NCBI RefSeq assembly: GCF_028389875.1
Contig: NC_084671.1
Coordinates: 501,001 to 565,000, forward strand
DNA length: 64,000 bases
Source: Rhea pennata
Lineage: Eukaryota; Chordata; Aves; Rheiformes; Rheidae
Direction: 5' to 3'
Below are positions 1-14,380 of the stretch, piece after piece (the first letter of the stretch is position 1; each line of letters starts with the position of its first letter). Below the pieces are notes generated by a model, which was not told the origin of the DNA, did not search any database, and saw nothing but the letters and a program-made list of their open reading frames with translations. A program made the position numbers and the translations under genes.

Positions 1-3000
1 CATGAAGTTAGCAGCACTGACTACCAGCAGAGCATCTGACCCCAGGAATCTAGCAGATTTCATTCTGCTGCCACATGTACAAAGGAGGAAGCAGGAACGA
101 GAAAGCAAATGTGATATGAAAAGATGTGAATAGAAAATGTGGGAGGAAACCGAATGGATCTCCCTTTTCCTTGCACAACTTTATCTCCTCTTTCCAACTT
201 TCTGCTCTGCATCACCTTTATTATGATCAGTACCTTTTTTCCCTTCTTCTCTGAGAACACAGAAGCAAATACGCACACAAAAATCCTTCAGTAATTCAAT
301 ACTCAAAATCACTTTTTCCTCCTATATCCTGTGTGATGTGACTGCATCCACCAAAATACAAACGTAGAAACGATAAACTAGTTCAACATGTATTATAAAC
401 TTACTTACATGTTAAATGTATTTCACACAATGCACTGTTTGCTTTTCACTATACTAGGCAGGAGATAAAAATCCTAGATTTTAATTCTGTCTTGGCCACC
501 AACTTCGTCTGCAACTATGAGTAAAACATTTGAAATCTGTGTTTCAGTTTTCCCACTTGAAAAAATTAGGAGATCATTTTTAAGCCTTGTAGAACTTCCA
601 GGATATTCCTTTAAAACTTAATTCATTTCACCAGAATCTGGAATGTCTCAGCATGCTATTCCTATATGCAGCACTACAGAAAGTGAGTGTATGATGCACA
701 ACATACTGCATATTTCTTTTAACAACTGTGTGTATGATGGTGCAGAAGGTCTGATTCTGGAATCAGTGTAACACAGTGCAAGAAAAGCTGGCATTTTCTC
801 AGTTATCTATCTTCAGGCTGACAAATCTGAAGATGTCAACTTTCTTGAAAAGGGTAATTTCAAAAAAATTATTACATATACACTGTCATGCTAATTTGAA
901 TAGCATGGCTGTACGCATGTTTTAACTACATGGATCCTCTTGCTATTACTTGTCTATTTCCCTTTATATTTTTACAGAGCTCACCATGAACTTTCCCACA
1001 TGCTAAATCCATCACACTATATATTTTCCATTATGAAAGTGTCTTTTAGCACATGAGTAACAGTGAATTTGCTCTATACAGAATAGTAAGTTCCACTGTA
1101 CTGCTGTTTTGTACTTCAGCATCGTACTTCTACCATCATCTTTATCTCCTCTATTCTGTTCTGACCTACCCGTATTCATAAAGACCCAGATGATATGATA
1201 GTCTTCCAGTAAGAGCAGACTATGACAGAACCTAAGTATAATGGCTGGAAGAAACTCTTGATTCACTGAGGCACAGTACAGCCTTTGGGAGAATTGTGTC
1301 TCATGTGCCTTTCAGTTAAGGGAAATGCTTGCCAAAATCACCATCAGCCAGGTGGAAGAGAGCAGGACCAGGGTCCATCATCTTCCTGTCATCACTAGCA
1401 TGGCTAGTCCCCACGTGCAAACAGCACAAGGGACACCCACATTATGACAGTAATCTTCTGTCATAGCCTTCATTCTTCAGAAAACTTGCATTTATAGTTC
1501 ACATATGCTGCGCTTGTTTTGCATTGGTTTGCACAAATATAGCATTCAGTTTAGTGTCTGTAAATGGCAATGGCTAGGGCATAATGGCCCTGCAACTTGT
1601 AGTAAATCTTCCCAGTAATTAACGGTGTCTGAGATCTGGAGGACTGATTCAGCCTTTCTTTCAGAATTTTGTTTAATCCACTTTATCGCATTATGGAAAC
1701 AATGGAGTAATATTGATTTCACTTATCATCTTTGCCCTTCATTATTGGCACCAGATTAAAAGAAAATAATTAATCTCTAAGATAATTAGATGGGGAAATA
1801 TCCTAAAAATTAAAATAAACAGGAGATCTTTGATCTAGATGCGCCTGATTCACAGTAGGATACCTAATTTTATGAGTGCCTCACTGAAGGGAAAAAAGTG
1901 AGAAACTCAATAGATTTTATACAGCCATGGAAATGCAGATAGAAGGTGCTAAAGTTGAAAAAACAGTAAATTCAGAAAATGTTTTTTTCCCTTTAGTTTA
2001 TCTTCTCTTTGTACGATTATGTCATCTAAAAACTGTGCATGTCAATGCTGAAAAAAGCCCAAAACTCCTATACTATTCACTGAATAATGAAACTGCTTAC
2101 AAGCTGGATTAGTTACAATGTACATTACTACATGCTGTTGAGGTGTGTTACCTGTAGAGCATGAGTATCAGCTGATAAAACAAATACTCCTGTCTGAGGA
2201 GGGAAATCTACATCATTTACGGTATTCAGTAATCAACCTTGTCTGCCTATTACTTAATTAGTGCAGAGGAATTTTTTCTATTTGTAAACATTATATAAAA
2301 AGTGAAAAAGAAAACAAATGAAAAATACAGGCCAAATTATAATAGGGTTGTTCAAATGGTAGAGTAACTCCAAAAGCATTTTAGAATCATTCTCAAGGGA
2401 ACCATGCTTACGTGAGTCAAAATTGTTATTGTCTCTACAGGGGAAGGGAGGAAAGGTTAGAAAAATCAGTGGTAAATAGACAAGTTTAAGGTTTACTAAT
2501 TCAGAGAGAAATAGCTCACATATTTTCAGAGAGTAAATTTCCTTGATATTGGATAACATATGGCATGAAAGTGAAGCCGTATCTGCCAAGAGTCTGAATT
2601 TATTAGAGTGGCCCACTCCCAAATGAATGTATATTTTCTTTACACTTTTGTGACCACAATATTGAAATAAGATCTTCAATTAGAGGGGGATTAGCCTCTA
2701 TCTTTTCTATTATTTTCCTAAATCATCTTCAGTTTTAATACAAATGCATCTGAAATTTCTTCTAGTATTTGGAAGAATATTAAAGACAAGTCACAATAAT
2801 TTGGACTCTGCAACTTCAGACAATGTTCAGAGTTATATTTAATCTCTGAGTCACCTCCTGTCGAAACCAATACACAATAGGACAGTGTTATAGTATAGAA
2901 AAGGCAATACCCATTGTCCTCCTTGCAATTCCAACATCTGTTATTACATACATTGTGTTTGAACACTTTGGCAGTGTATTCATCTCAATTTCAGATGTAA

Positions 3001-6000
3001 CTAAAAATTTCTTTCAAATCATCAATAGTGCTTGCACTTGATAAGCATTTTCACAGAAGAAAAAAATTATTAAACTATACATTGCAGAGTGCAAAGTATT
3101 TAGAAATTGCCTTTTCATGCTAACAGACATTGCTAAAAATTGCTGAATGCTCAATGACATCTATTTCCAGTGTGGATTTTGGTGAGAATGCAGCTTGAGC
3201 AAGGATTTCAGGCTTGAGTCCTTTATTTCACTTATGCTTGCCAGTATTAATTTCTGTTATCCAATTCATCAAGTTTTTAGTGGAGAGTAATACAACTTCA
3301 AGACTTAACTTCATAAGAGACATGCGCTGCACTGTTCAGTAAATTCTTACATAAATAAGTCATAGTGTTACTGCCAGTTCTATCACTAACTACATAAACA
3401 TAGAATTGCACTTGTTGATACTACAGAACTACTTTTTTGTATGTATCAATAAAATATGTTTCTTTTTTATGACATTGTATGTCATGCAACAGTAAAACAT
3501 GACATTCTTTTGTAAAGGAAGGAGAGCTATTATTTTACTTATGCATCAACGTAGAATTGTTCCTAATAAGATGGACTGTAGCTTTAATTTTATTACTAGA
3601 GCCAGAGGGGCAATAAGGAAAAATATTCTCAGTCATGAAATTTGGCAAATCAGAAACCACATTTTGTTTTCTGTGTTCTTGGCACATTATTATTTACTTT
3701 TGCAACCACCAATGTAAGATAAATTATGATGATATTAATAGAAAATAGATTTAACATCTATAGATGAAATTTATTGCATGATTAAATAAACCCCTAATAG
3801 ACAGAAGAGGAAACAATAGTTGTATGTATTTCCTACTCAAGATGCAGAATAAAACTAAAACAAAATGTTTCTTTTTCTAACAGAATAACATAGTCTGATA
3901 TTAACAAGCTCTGAAAGTGAATCCATGTTTTTTCTATTAGGATTATTCTCACTAGTGGGGAACAAATGTTTCTTTCTGACAAACACTCTCTCCATTCTCT
4001 TGTATACACACTTGCTGATGATCACTAAAGACAGAGGAAAATGGCTTCAAATGCTCCTGCCTTCCTGACACCAGCTACTAAAGGGAGCCAGTCACTATTT
4101 TTCCAGCTAGCAGTTTATATACAAACCTGTGTTATAACTACTGTATTTAAAGGCATATATTAAATGATAATGGATAGGGAAACAGAAAGTGGTAAATTAT
4201 GGGATTTCAGTAGTGTAAAGGCGAAGTATGTTTTCTTACAGAATACTTCTTGACAACACTGTGTCAGAAGGAATGCTTCTCTGCCCTTCCTTTGATTCAG
4301 CTCCTGATACAAAGCCTGTTACAAGACCTGTCTGTGGCTTTTCCAGCTGATTTTCTAACCATGCGCAATTAATGTTTTGGGAATGGCAATAAGGTTTTGG
4401 TACATTACTCAGACCAGGAAGAAGAGTAGGAACAACAGCAGTGCAAGTAACATCAGGGCTGATGATGTCATCACAGAAGGGAAAGACTACAAAACCCCCT
4501 CCCCCCTCCCCAAAACTGCAACTTATCTGGTTCTGCGTGTTCAGAAAGCCTTGTCTGTGGCCTCTGTATTGCACACTTCATACAGGACCTGTCCCAATTA
4601 CACTAATCTCATGTTTCTGATACAGCTGTTCTTTACTTCCTGGCCTCTATGCTATTATGGAGACATTTGGTCCAGCTACAGCACTGGGACATAAGACATG
4701 CTCCTGCAACTAGGTGTCTATTGCACAGGTCAGATTCACAAATGATGACACTGCCACAGGATTTCCTTTGGGATAAAGCCAAAGGCCTAACTATGCTGTT
4801 TCTGTATCTGTGTATTTCCTTTCACATTTAAACATGCCTGCTGTGACATTTGCTGCAAAGCGATGCTTACATTCTACAGCCTATCTATTAGTTCACTTTC
4901 TATCCACTAGTTCACTTCAGATGCTGTCAAATTAATTCAGCCAACAGGGAGAGTAAGATTGTTTGGGGAACAAAAAAAATAATCTTTCTATGAGAGGGTG
5001 TAACTAAGTCTTGATTTTTCCCAAAGAGACCGCAGCTCCTCTTCTTGGAGGCAACACTGTATTTACGGCCTTTAATGATTTTCAGATGCCTGATGACTTA
5101 CAAGCCATCGAAGAGAAACATCTGTGCTCTTGACTTGCAAAATTCTCAAGTTAATTCTTATTAATAGGAAATAACATATTTATAGTGAAACTGAAAAAAA
5201 TATCCTCTTCAAAATGAAAATGTTCAGTATACCATTGCTTTTAGAAAGTATTAAGAATGAGTTTCAACACTGTTTAACACCTTCAGGACAATTCCACAAT
5301 TCCACAGATAAAACTCCTAATGTATAATCTGTTAAGGCTTGCAATAAAATAGGTAATTATTATGGAAATCCTAGTAGAGATTTTTTAAAGGTATTGTGAT
5401 ATTTTTCATTTCATCCAGAAGTAAGATTGTGCCATTTCTCTCAGTTTACTCTGTTGAACTTCAGAATACTCACTTCCCCAATTGTTCTGTTTTCTCACTT
5501 TGAAGAATCCTAAGACAGAGTATGCTGAAAGCATTTTGAAAGCATCTGCACATACAGATATATATCAAGAATCACTCTGCAATGATTGTATCTTTTAAAT
5601 ACATTTTGAAATCTGCACTTAACGACGAAGGACAGAGAACTGCGCCTGTTCTTTTAATCATGTTTCTAAGGTAAGTGTTCTACTACAAAACAGTAAGAAT
5701 ATAAAATGCAGACCATCATAAACGACTGCTTGTCTACTTCTGAACTTTTATTTTGCTGAGTTATGTCCTAATTCCAATTACCTAATTAATTCTACTGATT
5801 TAAGTGGGACTACCTATATAAGTTTTAAAACAAAATTAACAGCAGAAAAATCAAGACATATGTGACCAAAACTTTAGGCTTATATTTATCACATCATTTT
5901 AATGTCTATCAGCATGGGAGTTTCAGTAAGTGTGAAATCCCATGCTTTTATAGTATCTGTATAGTCTGATGAGAAAAACAGAAATTAACCATAGCAAAAA

Positions 6001-9000
6001 GTACTATGGAGGCTTTGTTTTGTATACAGCTTCTATCTGGAATCAGAGAATCCCATCAACCCACTATCCACTACAAAAATAATATTTATAATTTTGTAGA
6101 AAAATTGCAGCTGTTGCAAAATACGAGCTTTATGTAGCACGTTTTCACGAAAAAGGCCAGGAAGCACAGTTTTTGCTAATCATTATCCCATATGATATGG
6201 TAGCAATAGAACTGTCAAAAATTTACTCAGAACCTAACTATATAGAAGTTCCCACCCACCTTTATTTACCTAACTCTAATCTTTGCTCCTGAATACGTGC
6301 TTACCAAGTGAAAAGGGGAAGAAAAGGCATTGCATGTGTTGAAGTGAAATGTGAGGGGCACAGATACAGGTCCACCTTTGAACCTGAGCTTCTCATGCAT
6401 TTCAACCACACAAATGTTGTCTCAAATAGAACAGCAGAGCACAGACATCACTATACCAAACAATCAAGCCAGGATTCCCTGGAAAGTCATTTTAAATAGG
6501 CCATCTAAATATTACTGTAGAGTTACGATTATTTTATTGTCTAGTTTATAACTGATTTCTCATCTTAAAAACAGTCTTTCCCCTCCACACTGCCTCTTAC
6601 TATTATGCTACAAATATTACATAAGGATGTACACTTTGGGAATTCAGTACTGCAAACTAACTATAGATCAAGATTTGCAGTCATGTCGTAGGTTATTTAA
6701 AGTGACTAGCTACCTGGAACTTGTCTATATTTCCTTTTTGCTCAGACAACATCCAATCCTAATTAAAAAATAAATGCTTGGCTTTTATCTTTGCTTCTAA
6801 ACTCTGAGAGATAAATTATATAGCTTGTAAAAACCTCAATAATTGTTGATACACAAAGTAAACTGATTACTTACTACTCGAAGAAGAATTGTTCAGGATA
6901 ATAAGCAATCCAGATTCCAGGAAATCCAGTAATGATTCATTGAGATGTTCCATCAAAATACACATCACTGCCAAACAGAAAGATGTAAAAGTTATACAAA
7001 GTTCATCAGAGAAATTTGGATTTCTCCACTATTGATATTAGTTTCAGTATGTGTTTACTCAGTATCAGTTTCAACTGTGTGAATGAATATGCTGCCAAAC
7101 TCCATGTAAGATATCTGAAATAGTTCACATTGCTCTTTTAACGATGTTAAATGAAACCTGATCTGGATTCCACTCGATCATAAGACTGGAATGCTGAAAA
7201 TGCTTAAGCTATTTATACATCCAATTGAAGAAATTTTATGTCTTTAAATTTCATGGCATTCCACTGCATTAACTAAATATCCATGGCTTATAAACTATTC
7301 CACGCACAACCTGAGAAAGTAAAGACAGAGAAATCTGATTTATTTCCTGGCTTTTAAATTATGGGCCAAGTCTGCTTCATGCATTACAATCAAAATCAGT
7401 CTTCACATACTGATAACAGTTATCAGTAACTGACAAGCAGCTATCAGTTCACATAATAAAGAACAAAAGATAAAATGAATAGTCTCACCTGGTTGTAAGA
7501 ACAACTTCCCAGATTTTGAAGTTACAGCTCTTAAAGTATTGGTTGCCTGTAGTGATGGGGATATTCATCTCAAGGTATTGAATGGATGTTATACCATGAC
7601 CCTCTTTCATAAAACTGTGGTAGGACAGAACAATTTTATTTTACTTCTAGACTTTGAGCTTGTTGTATAGGACAGAGATGTGCTGAAATAATTGCTCTTT
7701 TAGCCAGCTGTTATGTATTTAATAGTTGCTTCTTAACAAAGAACCTGAAGGATAGAATTTTGTCCTCAATTTCAATGAAACCAAGAATACGCCATTACAG
7801 GAATTATTAGATATTGCCTTCCCTAAATGTGCTGTTCCTGCAGCAATGATTCCTTGTTAGTGCCATCACATGGTAGTTGCCTTATAATCACTTCAAAATA
7901 TTTTTTTTCAGCATCAGGAATATATTGCAATTCCAAACTGGATTTACTGCTTAGATTTGACTTATATTTCTCTTCTGTATGTAGACTTCCCTGCCTCAAA
8001 CCCACAGATGATTCAAAATGAACCAGAGACCAGGGTTGAGAACAACTATGTAAATGAGAACAGCGAAATCAAACAGATGAAAACCACACAGGGGCTTATA
8101 TATCCCAGAAGTAATTGAAAATAACCAGCCCTATTAACAGACAACCTCAGACTCCTCTAGTGAAACAGCACTCTTTAGAAAACTGTTCCATATTGTGGTG
8201 TAATTTGCCTGAATTATTTATATAATGCCTTAGGAGTGCACAATGCTTCCTGACATAGTAGGCTGAAGAGAAAAAAAGTCTTTCCCCAGATTGCTCCCAA
8301 CCAAACAGCACGATCAGGTGCAGCCCAAGAGACTATGGAAAAAGTAAACACGTACTATCATGAAAAAGAGCATATTATGCTAAAGACGTCCATTTATCTG
8401 TACAGTTGTTCATGGTAGATTTTTACATGTCTATTTAAGTAAAACACAGCTCCCATTGCATTTAACAAGTCCTGCCATTGACTTAAGAGGAATCAGGATC
8501 AGGCTAACATCTGATGAGACTTCATAGCATTTACACATTTTCATTTGCATTTAAGTCTATGTTTCCATCTATGTAACTGTTTCCATCTATTGTTTGCAGG
8601 GTTTGATCATAATCCTTTTTTCATAGTCAGGGAATTATTGTATTTAATGCCTATTATTTTCTGTATTGAAGAAGGCTGTAAAGCCAAAAAACCCCAATTT
8701 TGTTAGGGTCAAGAAAAAGGAAAGTCTCATGCTTTTTGTCACATGAGACTTTAAGAAGAGCCTGAAGCTAAATACTGTAGATACTACTGTCTGGTCCTCC
8801 TGATAGCTAGTGGCTTTTATAAATGCAAAAATCCTACTTACACGTTCAGCTCACCCATTTGCCCTTTTCTATGCCCTTCTTCCCTTCAGCAGTCTGTAAC
8901 CTGGAATTCATCTTCCAGGTCTTGCAGTCAATGTCTTGCATCTTGAAATTCAGAACAACTTGATATTCAAATTATCATTGCATCTCATCTTGGCTTGAGG

Positions 9001-9456
9001 CTGTTTGTGGTAACTCAGATGAGTTTTAAAAGCAAAAGGAATTTGGATGAATGTCTTACTTTTGAGCATCACTACTAATAAAATTGGGAAACATATAGTT
9101 TACAGTGAAAGTAAGGAATTATTGATACTCCTGTTTGTTTTAAAATTTAAGCTGTTAACTCAGCATCTTGATAGTCTCATCTGAAAGGGATGGCAGTCTT
9201 AAATTACCAAACTAGTTCACTTAAATTCACATATATGGAGGTCTGACCCTTAGTAATTCCTAATATACTGATCGAAGCTGAAAAATCTCATGTTAAATGA
9301 ATTGTTTATCATGTTTCCATTACCGTGTCAGCATGTCACTATTTGTATGACAGTATCACATAGCCTGACCAAAATTTAGGTCTCAGTGCTCAACACAGTA
9401 AAAGATAGGCAAAGTCCTGATGAATACTTCTCTGTCTTTGCAGATCAGATGGGTTA
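1..9456. other. AT-rich intergenic DNA upstream of TSC22D2
   Basis: No gene is supported here. Open frames are short (133 codons at most), lack recognisable domains and occur at the density expected by chance in AT-rich DNA. I saw no tRNA or promoter-like CpG cluster. A 19-base perfect inverted repeat at 7409-7427 is listed separately. The stretch looks like the gene-poor interval that lies 5' of TSC22D2 in other vertebrates (from memory). Distal enhancers could be present but cannot be recognised from one sequence. Confidence 0.6.
7409..7427. repeat. Short perfect inverted repeat with paired GATA motifs
   Basis: ACTGATAAC is followed by one base and then its exact reverse complement GTTATCAGT. 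Each arm contains a CTGATAA-type GATA-factor core, so this is a palindromic double GATA motif in otherwise plain intergenic DNA. Another TATCAGTT copy follows at about 7442-7449. It could be a regulatory element or chance; conservation would decide. Confidence 0.4.
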
Positions 9457-9852
9457 ATAAGGAACGGCTGCGAGAGCTGGGCCTGTTTAGCCCGGGGAAG
9501 AGCAGACTGAGGGGAGATCTTATCAATGTGTACAAGTACCTGAAGGGAGGGTGTCAGGGGGACAAGGACAAACTCTTTTCAGTTGCCCCGTGTGACACAA
9601 CAAGAAGCAATGGGCAGAAATTGAAGCACAGGAAGCTCTGCCTGACCGTGAGGGGGAATTTCTTCCCTGTGGGAGTGACACAGCACTGGAACACGTTGCC
9701 CAGGGAGGTGGTGGAGTCTCCTTCTCTGGAGATCTTCAAGGCCCGCCTGGATGCAACCCTGTCTAACATGCTCTAGGTGACCCTGCTGAGCAGGGAGGTT
9801 GGACTAGATGATCTCCAGAGGTCCCTTCCAACCTTACTGATTCTATGGTTCT
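9457..9852 (+). mobile_element. CR1 LINE, 5'-truncated 3' fragment
   Basis: This is the 3' end of a chicken-repeat-1 type LINE in plus orientation. The reading frame carries the typical ORF2 C-terminus ([46 protein letters not shown]). It ends at a stop at 9774-9776, followed by the usual short tail with GGTTGGACTAGATGATCTCC and a terminal ATTCTATG-type octamer repeat at about 9838-9852. Almost 400 bases survive. The frame is open throughout, so the copy is fairly young. The last 72 bases (9781-9852) differ by only four bases, by eye, from the tail of the SINE at 60209-60280. Confidence 0.92.
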
Positions 9853-12800
9853 AAGTGGGAGAGGAAAAAGACACGAAGAGGGAAACTTGTACAAATTATT
9901 CACACTACACAGCACAGTGCAGTGTACCACATTGCAAGTAAATACCAAGCTAGGTGTAAAACTGAGGTTAAAAACTGGTCCTCTGAATTTTTCCTACTGA
10001 TTTTCATGAAAACTGTATTTAAGTTAGATTCCTGACTCCTGGTTCAACACCCTATACATAAGATCACAATGCTTTTCCACAGTAATCTTCAATAATGATC
10101 ACCTAAAATTACTAAAAGCTAAGGAGTTAGAATGGTATGTATCAATAAATAGTCTGACCCCCTTTGATAATTTCTATAGCTTTCTTTTAAAAATATTGTA
10201 TTTATTGTACTATCATTAGAGATCTTTACAAATACAAATTTACATGTACACCTATAAATACACATCTTTACAATCACCACATACATATCTATCTGGGCAG
10301 AGGTGAGTATATGTCTGCAAATTCTGGAAGTGTTTTAATTTTTTTAATGTACAACTTTTATCATTGTATATACAGATTTCATAAATGATCAGTGGGAAGG
10401 ACCATCTTTTGCCATTTAAAATCATATAAGCAAATAAACAGAAAATTTTAGTAACATCTTCACTGGTTGCACATATATGGCCCATGTTTGAGTCTTTATA
10501 ACTTATGCTCTATAAAGGAGCTTCTCTTTTTTTGTCTTCTGTCATCACTCTCAGCATCCTGAGGCTGAGAAATTTTGTGAAAAATATATCTATTCCACGA
10601 CAGCTGTCTGATCCTTAAATCCCCAAATATGAAAATTCTCCTGCACTTCCCAAACAGTAGAACTGCAAATGCATACAGCCATAACAGTTCTCATTGCTAC
10701 TGAAACTCTGTCAAAGGATCCTCTTTGTCAAAACCTGCAGTAGTAAAAGGAGATGCAGAGAGTATGAAAGAATTACAAAAAAATTATGTCACATCAAATA
10801 GCAGCATTGAAAAGGAGTCTGCTGCCCTCACCTCTGCTTGCTTTATCTGTCCTTGCCAGATTCCGCGTAAAACATGAACATACGCACAGGCACACACACA
10901 CACAAATCATTTGAAATGCGTACCTTTGACACATAGAAACTCCAAGAGGAGTAATATGGAAATTTCTTTTAAATAACAGTGTCAGATGTTTTCCTTATAG
11001 ACAAAAAAAAAATACATATGCTTGACACATAATAAAAATATCAGTATGTTTGTGCCTAACATACTAGCATATTGTTTAGCCTTAACTGAACCTTGCAAAG
11101 AATATTATCGGTATAATGCTACCAAGGCCATTGTGTGGATTATTTGTGTATATTGTGGCCAGTCAGGCCACGGGCTGTAGCCATTTTTATACTTGACTTT
11201 TCAGAAACCTCTCTGTTTTGTTAATGAATCAGTTTATCTTGTTCATTCTTGTTCCTTTGCCTATTTTTACCTTCTATTAACTTCTCTTTTTCCTTTACTA
11301 GGCCAAACTAAATGTCAGTGAAACAACCCTGGTTGATGACTATTTAAGAGCAAGAGTTTGCTTCGAAGTTGCTCGTTATATTTTAGGTTGCATTAAAAAT
11401 ATTCATATAAACACAGTTCATGAATAGTGTTTATTAATTGACTATTTCAATCTGGGATTTAGAATTTTATAATGTGTTAATTTATTCTGAACAACAGTTA
11501 CAAATTAATGGATTCTAAAATAGCATCTTTGCTATTTTAAATTTCAGGCTTACCTAAATCAGAAGGCTATTCTACAATTGGATATTTTCATACACTAAAA
11601 AGTAATACAGTAGTTGCATAAAAATGAGAGGAAAATAACTTTCCACTTTGAATTCTTGCATTATCAGGAAAACATCTTCTTAAAGCTTAGTTTACTAGTA
11701 ACCTGTTTAATATTTACTGTTGAAAAGTGTTACTCTATATGGTATAAATATATACACCTCCATCCTCCATGATGAAAATAAACTTTATCCTGCTAATTAT
11801 GTATCAGCCTCCTCCCTCTAATCATTTTGATTACAAGTAGGTCCAGCAGAATAACTTCTGCCTTTGATTTAAAGGCCTGCATGCATATTTTCAGAATGCC
11901 ACTTCTTGAGGAAGACTTTTGGAGTTTCATGTGTTACTGCTATAAAACACCACACAAATCCAACAGTTGGTCAGTAAGACTCTTCAGAATTACTTTGTTA
12001 CTGTATATTTAAAATGTAAAATTAATAAAATAAAAAAAATACAATTTGGGGGGAATTTGGTTGTGAGGAGTTCAGGGAATTGTCTTTCTTCCCTCTTCAA
12101 AGTCAGTGATGGACAGAAAATAGGAGTTCTAAAAACGTGGCAGCAGACTTGCTCAGAGGGCTAAAGGAAGCAAAACAGATAGTAGCAAACAAAAGATAAA
12201 GAATATATTTTATTCTCCAGTGGATACATGGCAAAAGCTACTTCAGGAAGCATTGCCTGATAGAACTCTTATCAGGAGAACAAACTCCTATAGATAAGGA
12301 GGAGATCCAAGAATTAGAAATGGAGTTCAGATGGGAATTCAAAACAATGATAGAGGAGAGGAAAAAGAATGCTGCACAGACAGCTCAGCATATCCTAGAG
12401 TAAGCAGAATGGAGAAACTGTAGCAGGCAGACTTTGAAGAGTTTGAGGACAGGGAATAGTAAGGAATGAGCAAACAAAGACAAAAAGAACGGAGAATGAT
12501 TCTCATGGTAGTGTAAAACAAAGAAACAGGCAGAAGACAAAGAAAACAACTCTTGGCATATAGGGTGCCTGCAAAAAGTGAATGTTTATCACTTGCCAGA
12601 ACACCCATTGAGGGATAGTGACCTGAGGCTAATGGATAAAAATCCACAGGTTATCTTTTGTATTTGGCCAAATCACGCTGCCAGATTCCCACTGAATTAT
12701 ATCATCTGCTGAAAATGATGGCAGTGCTCAGAGAAATAGAGACTCGGATGATCATCAGCAGAATCCTTTCCTCCTTAAGAAGGAACAAGAAGGTGTGACA

Positions 12801-12940
12801 AGATAATGAAGATCAAGAAAAAATTCAAGGATGTTGGCTATGTGAAAGGTTTGAAAAATGTGATCAATGGACAAAATTAGTAATGTGAATAGACACTTAC
12901 CTGAATGTCTCTGGCATTAGTTTTCAAGAACTGGGGCTAG
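9853..12940. other. Intergenic DNA, no gene seen
   Basis: AT-rich sequence with a short CA run at about 10889-10903. From about 12040 it becomes rich in A and G, with ragged frames. That purine-rich part may be the more decayed 5' portion of the old LINE that is recognisable from about 12.95 kb, but I cannot match it to a family. No exon-like structure was found. Confidence 0.5.
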
Positions 12941-12949
12941 CACAGCTGA

Positions 12950-13860
12950 TAAGAACCTCAGATTAAAAAAATAAAAAAGGAGAAAGGAGATTTAGCAAAG
13001 ATTCATGTTACCTGCATGCCTGATTTTAATAGATAAATTTACCAAGGTAGCTCAGGCAAGATTAAGTCAAAACTCTTTTCTAACATGAATGATTTTCTAC
13101 ACTGTTAATGTGGTAGGCTTGAACGCTGCAGAAGTTAAAGAAGTATTTGGTATGACATCATATTGGGACACATTACTGAAGACAGATGCAGAAAAGATGG
13201 GTTGGCATGCAAAATTGCAAAATAAATCAGATCTTGGAATCTGAGGGTTTCATTTAATGGGAACTTTGAACTGAAGGGAAGCTGGTGATGGAGATCTTCT
13301 ATATTTTAGGGGCGATCTTTAAAATACTTTGTGTCCTTATATGAAAACTAGGAGTGTGTGATTGATAGAGGTGCAAGGCACAGGCATTTGATGTAGGATC
13401 ACAGTATCACACAGGAAGACCAGGAAGAACAGGGGCTGAGGAAATGGGATTTAATTTAAAATCACTTACATTTCAGAATGACGACAAGTTTTCACAACAA
13501 AGGAAGGCTCCTTACCATATGCATATCAACCATCAGTGTGATGTAGATGTGAAAAAAAAAGGAAATGAGGATATAGGGGGAAACGCTGGAGACAGACACA
13601 GGGGAAAAAATGCTATTGATCGCAGCAAAACCTCATTGGCACTTTTGTTTAGAGTTCTGCTCACTGTCTTTAAGAAAGATTAATTCAAACTGAAAATCAT
13701 GCAGAGTATAGCTGTGAGAGATCAGGCGAAATGCCTTGTTTTAAGTGAAATAACTAGAAATGGGTTGATGTTTTGATTGTAAAACCAAGAGTAGAATCTG
13801 CCCATGAATAAATTTAAGCTAGAAAATACTCAGAGGATTCTAGTAAGAGGAGTGAGTTTC
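12950..13860 (+). mobile_element. Ancient decayed CR1/L3-type LINE (RT and 3' part)
   Basis: The plus strand preserves broken pieces of a CR1-clade reverse transcriptase and the sequence after it. Around 13137-13240 a KAFD-like stretch is followed by a segment reading roughly MTSYWDTLLK..AEKMGWHAKLQNK, which resembles old amniote CR1/L3 copies. At 13530-13560 comes a HQCDVDVKKK match, and at 13651-13735 a segment matching the 'FRVLLTVFKKD..FKL' region of those LINEs. Frames are interrupted many times, so it is inactive. The family was recognised from memory of consensus sequences; the left end is uncertain and may reach about 12.04 kb. Confidence 0.55.
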
Positions 13861-14380
13861 TGATATGGCCTCCTCTAGTGTTGGGGCAATTGCCCTTCAG
13901 CAGGGGTTCTAACAGCTTAACTAGCGTTAAGCTTAATAAACGCATGGCTGATAAATGCATGGACAGGGCCCACGCCTCGACTCTAAATCTTCAAACAGCT
14001 TTTCTTGAACGGTTTTACTGCAGAAATTCTTACTACAGAAAGATGAAAGAAGGGGTATTTCTGTAGTAAGACTTTCCAGACACGGCATCATTCTGAAAAA
14101 TGGCTATTCTACTTTAAATTCTTATTCTCCAGTAACTTTCCTATGCAAATAGCTCTCAGATTCTTGCACTGCAAAATGAAGCCCTCAGCTCTGTTAACAG
14201 CTAGCAGGCAACGCCGTTCACGTGCTTGCATCTGCCGCACACTTACAGACGCTTTTGTCATCAGCACTCCCTACGGGACATGTCGCTGTATCGGAACAGC
14301 TGCCCAGCTCGCTCCGCAGCTCGCCGTCTTTGCTCAAAAAAGACCATTTTCTGGGCTCGATTTTAACGAATCTGAGGCCT
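13861..14380. other. Spacer between old LINE and TSC22D2 CpG island
   Basis: Mixed-composition sequence leading into the CpG island. No gene, repeat family or clear regulatory motif was recognised. G+C rises sharply from about 14380. Confidence 0.45.

Noticed and set aside
2278-2679. 133-codon minus-strand frame in the upstream gene desert
   Set aside because: No domain, no promoter, no neighbouring exons and random-looking composition. Long AT-rich DNA gives a few such frames by chance.
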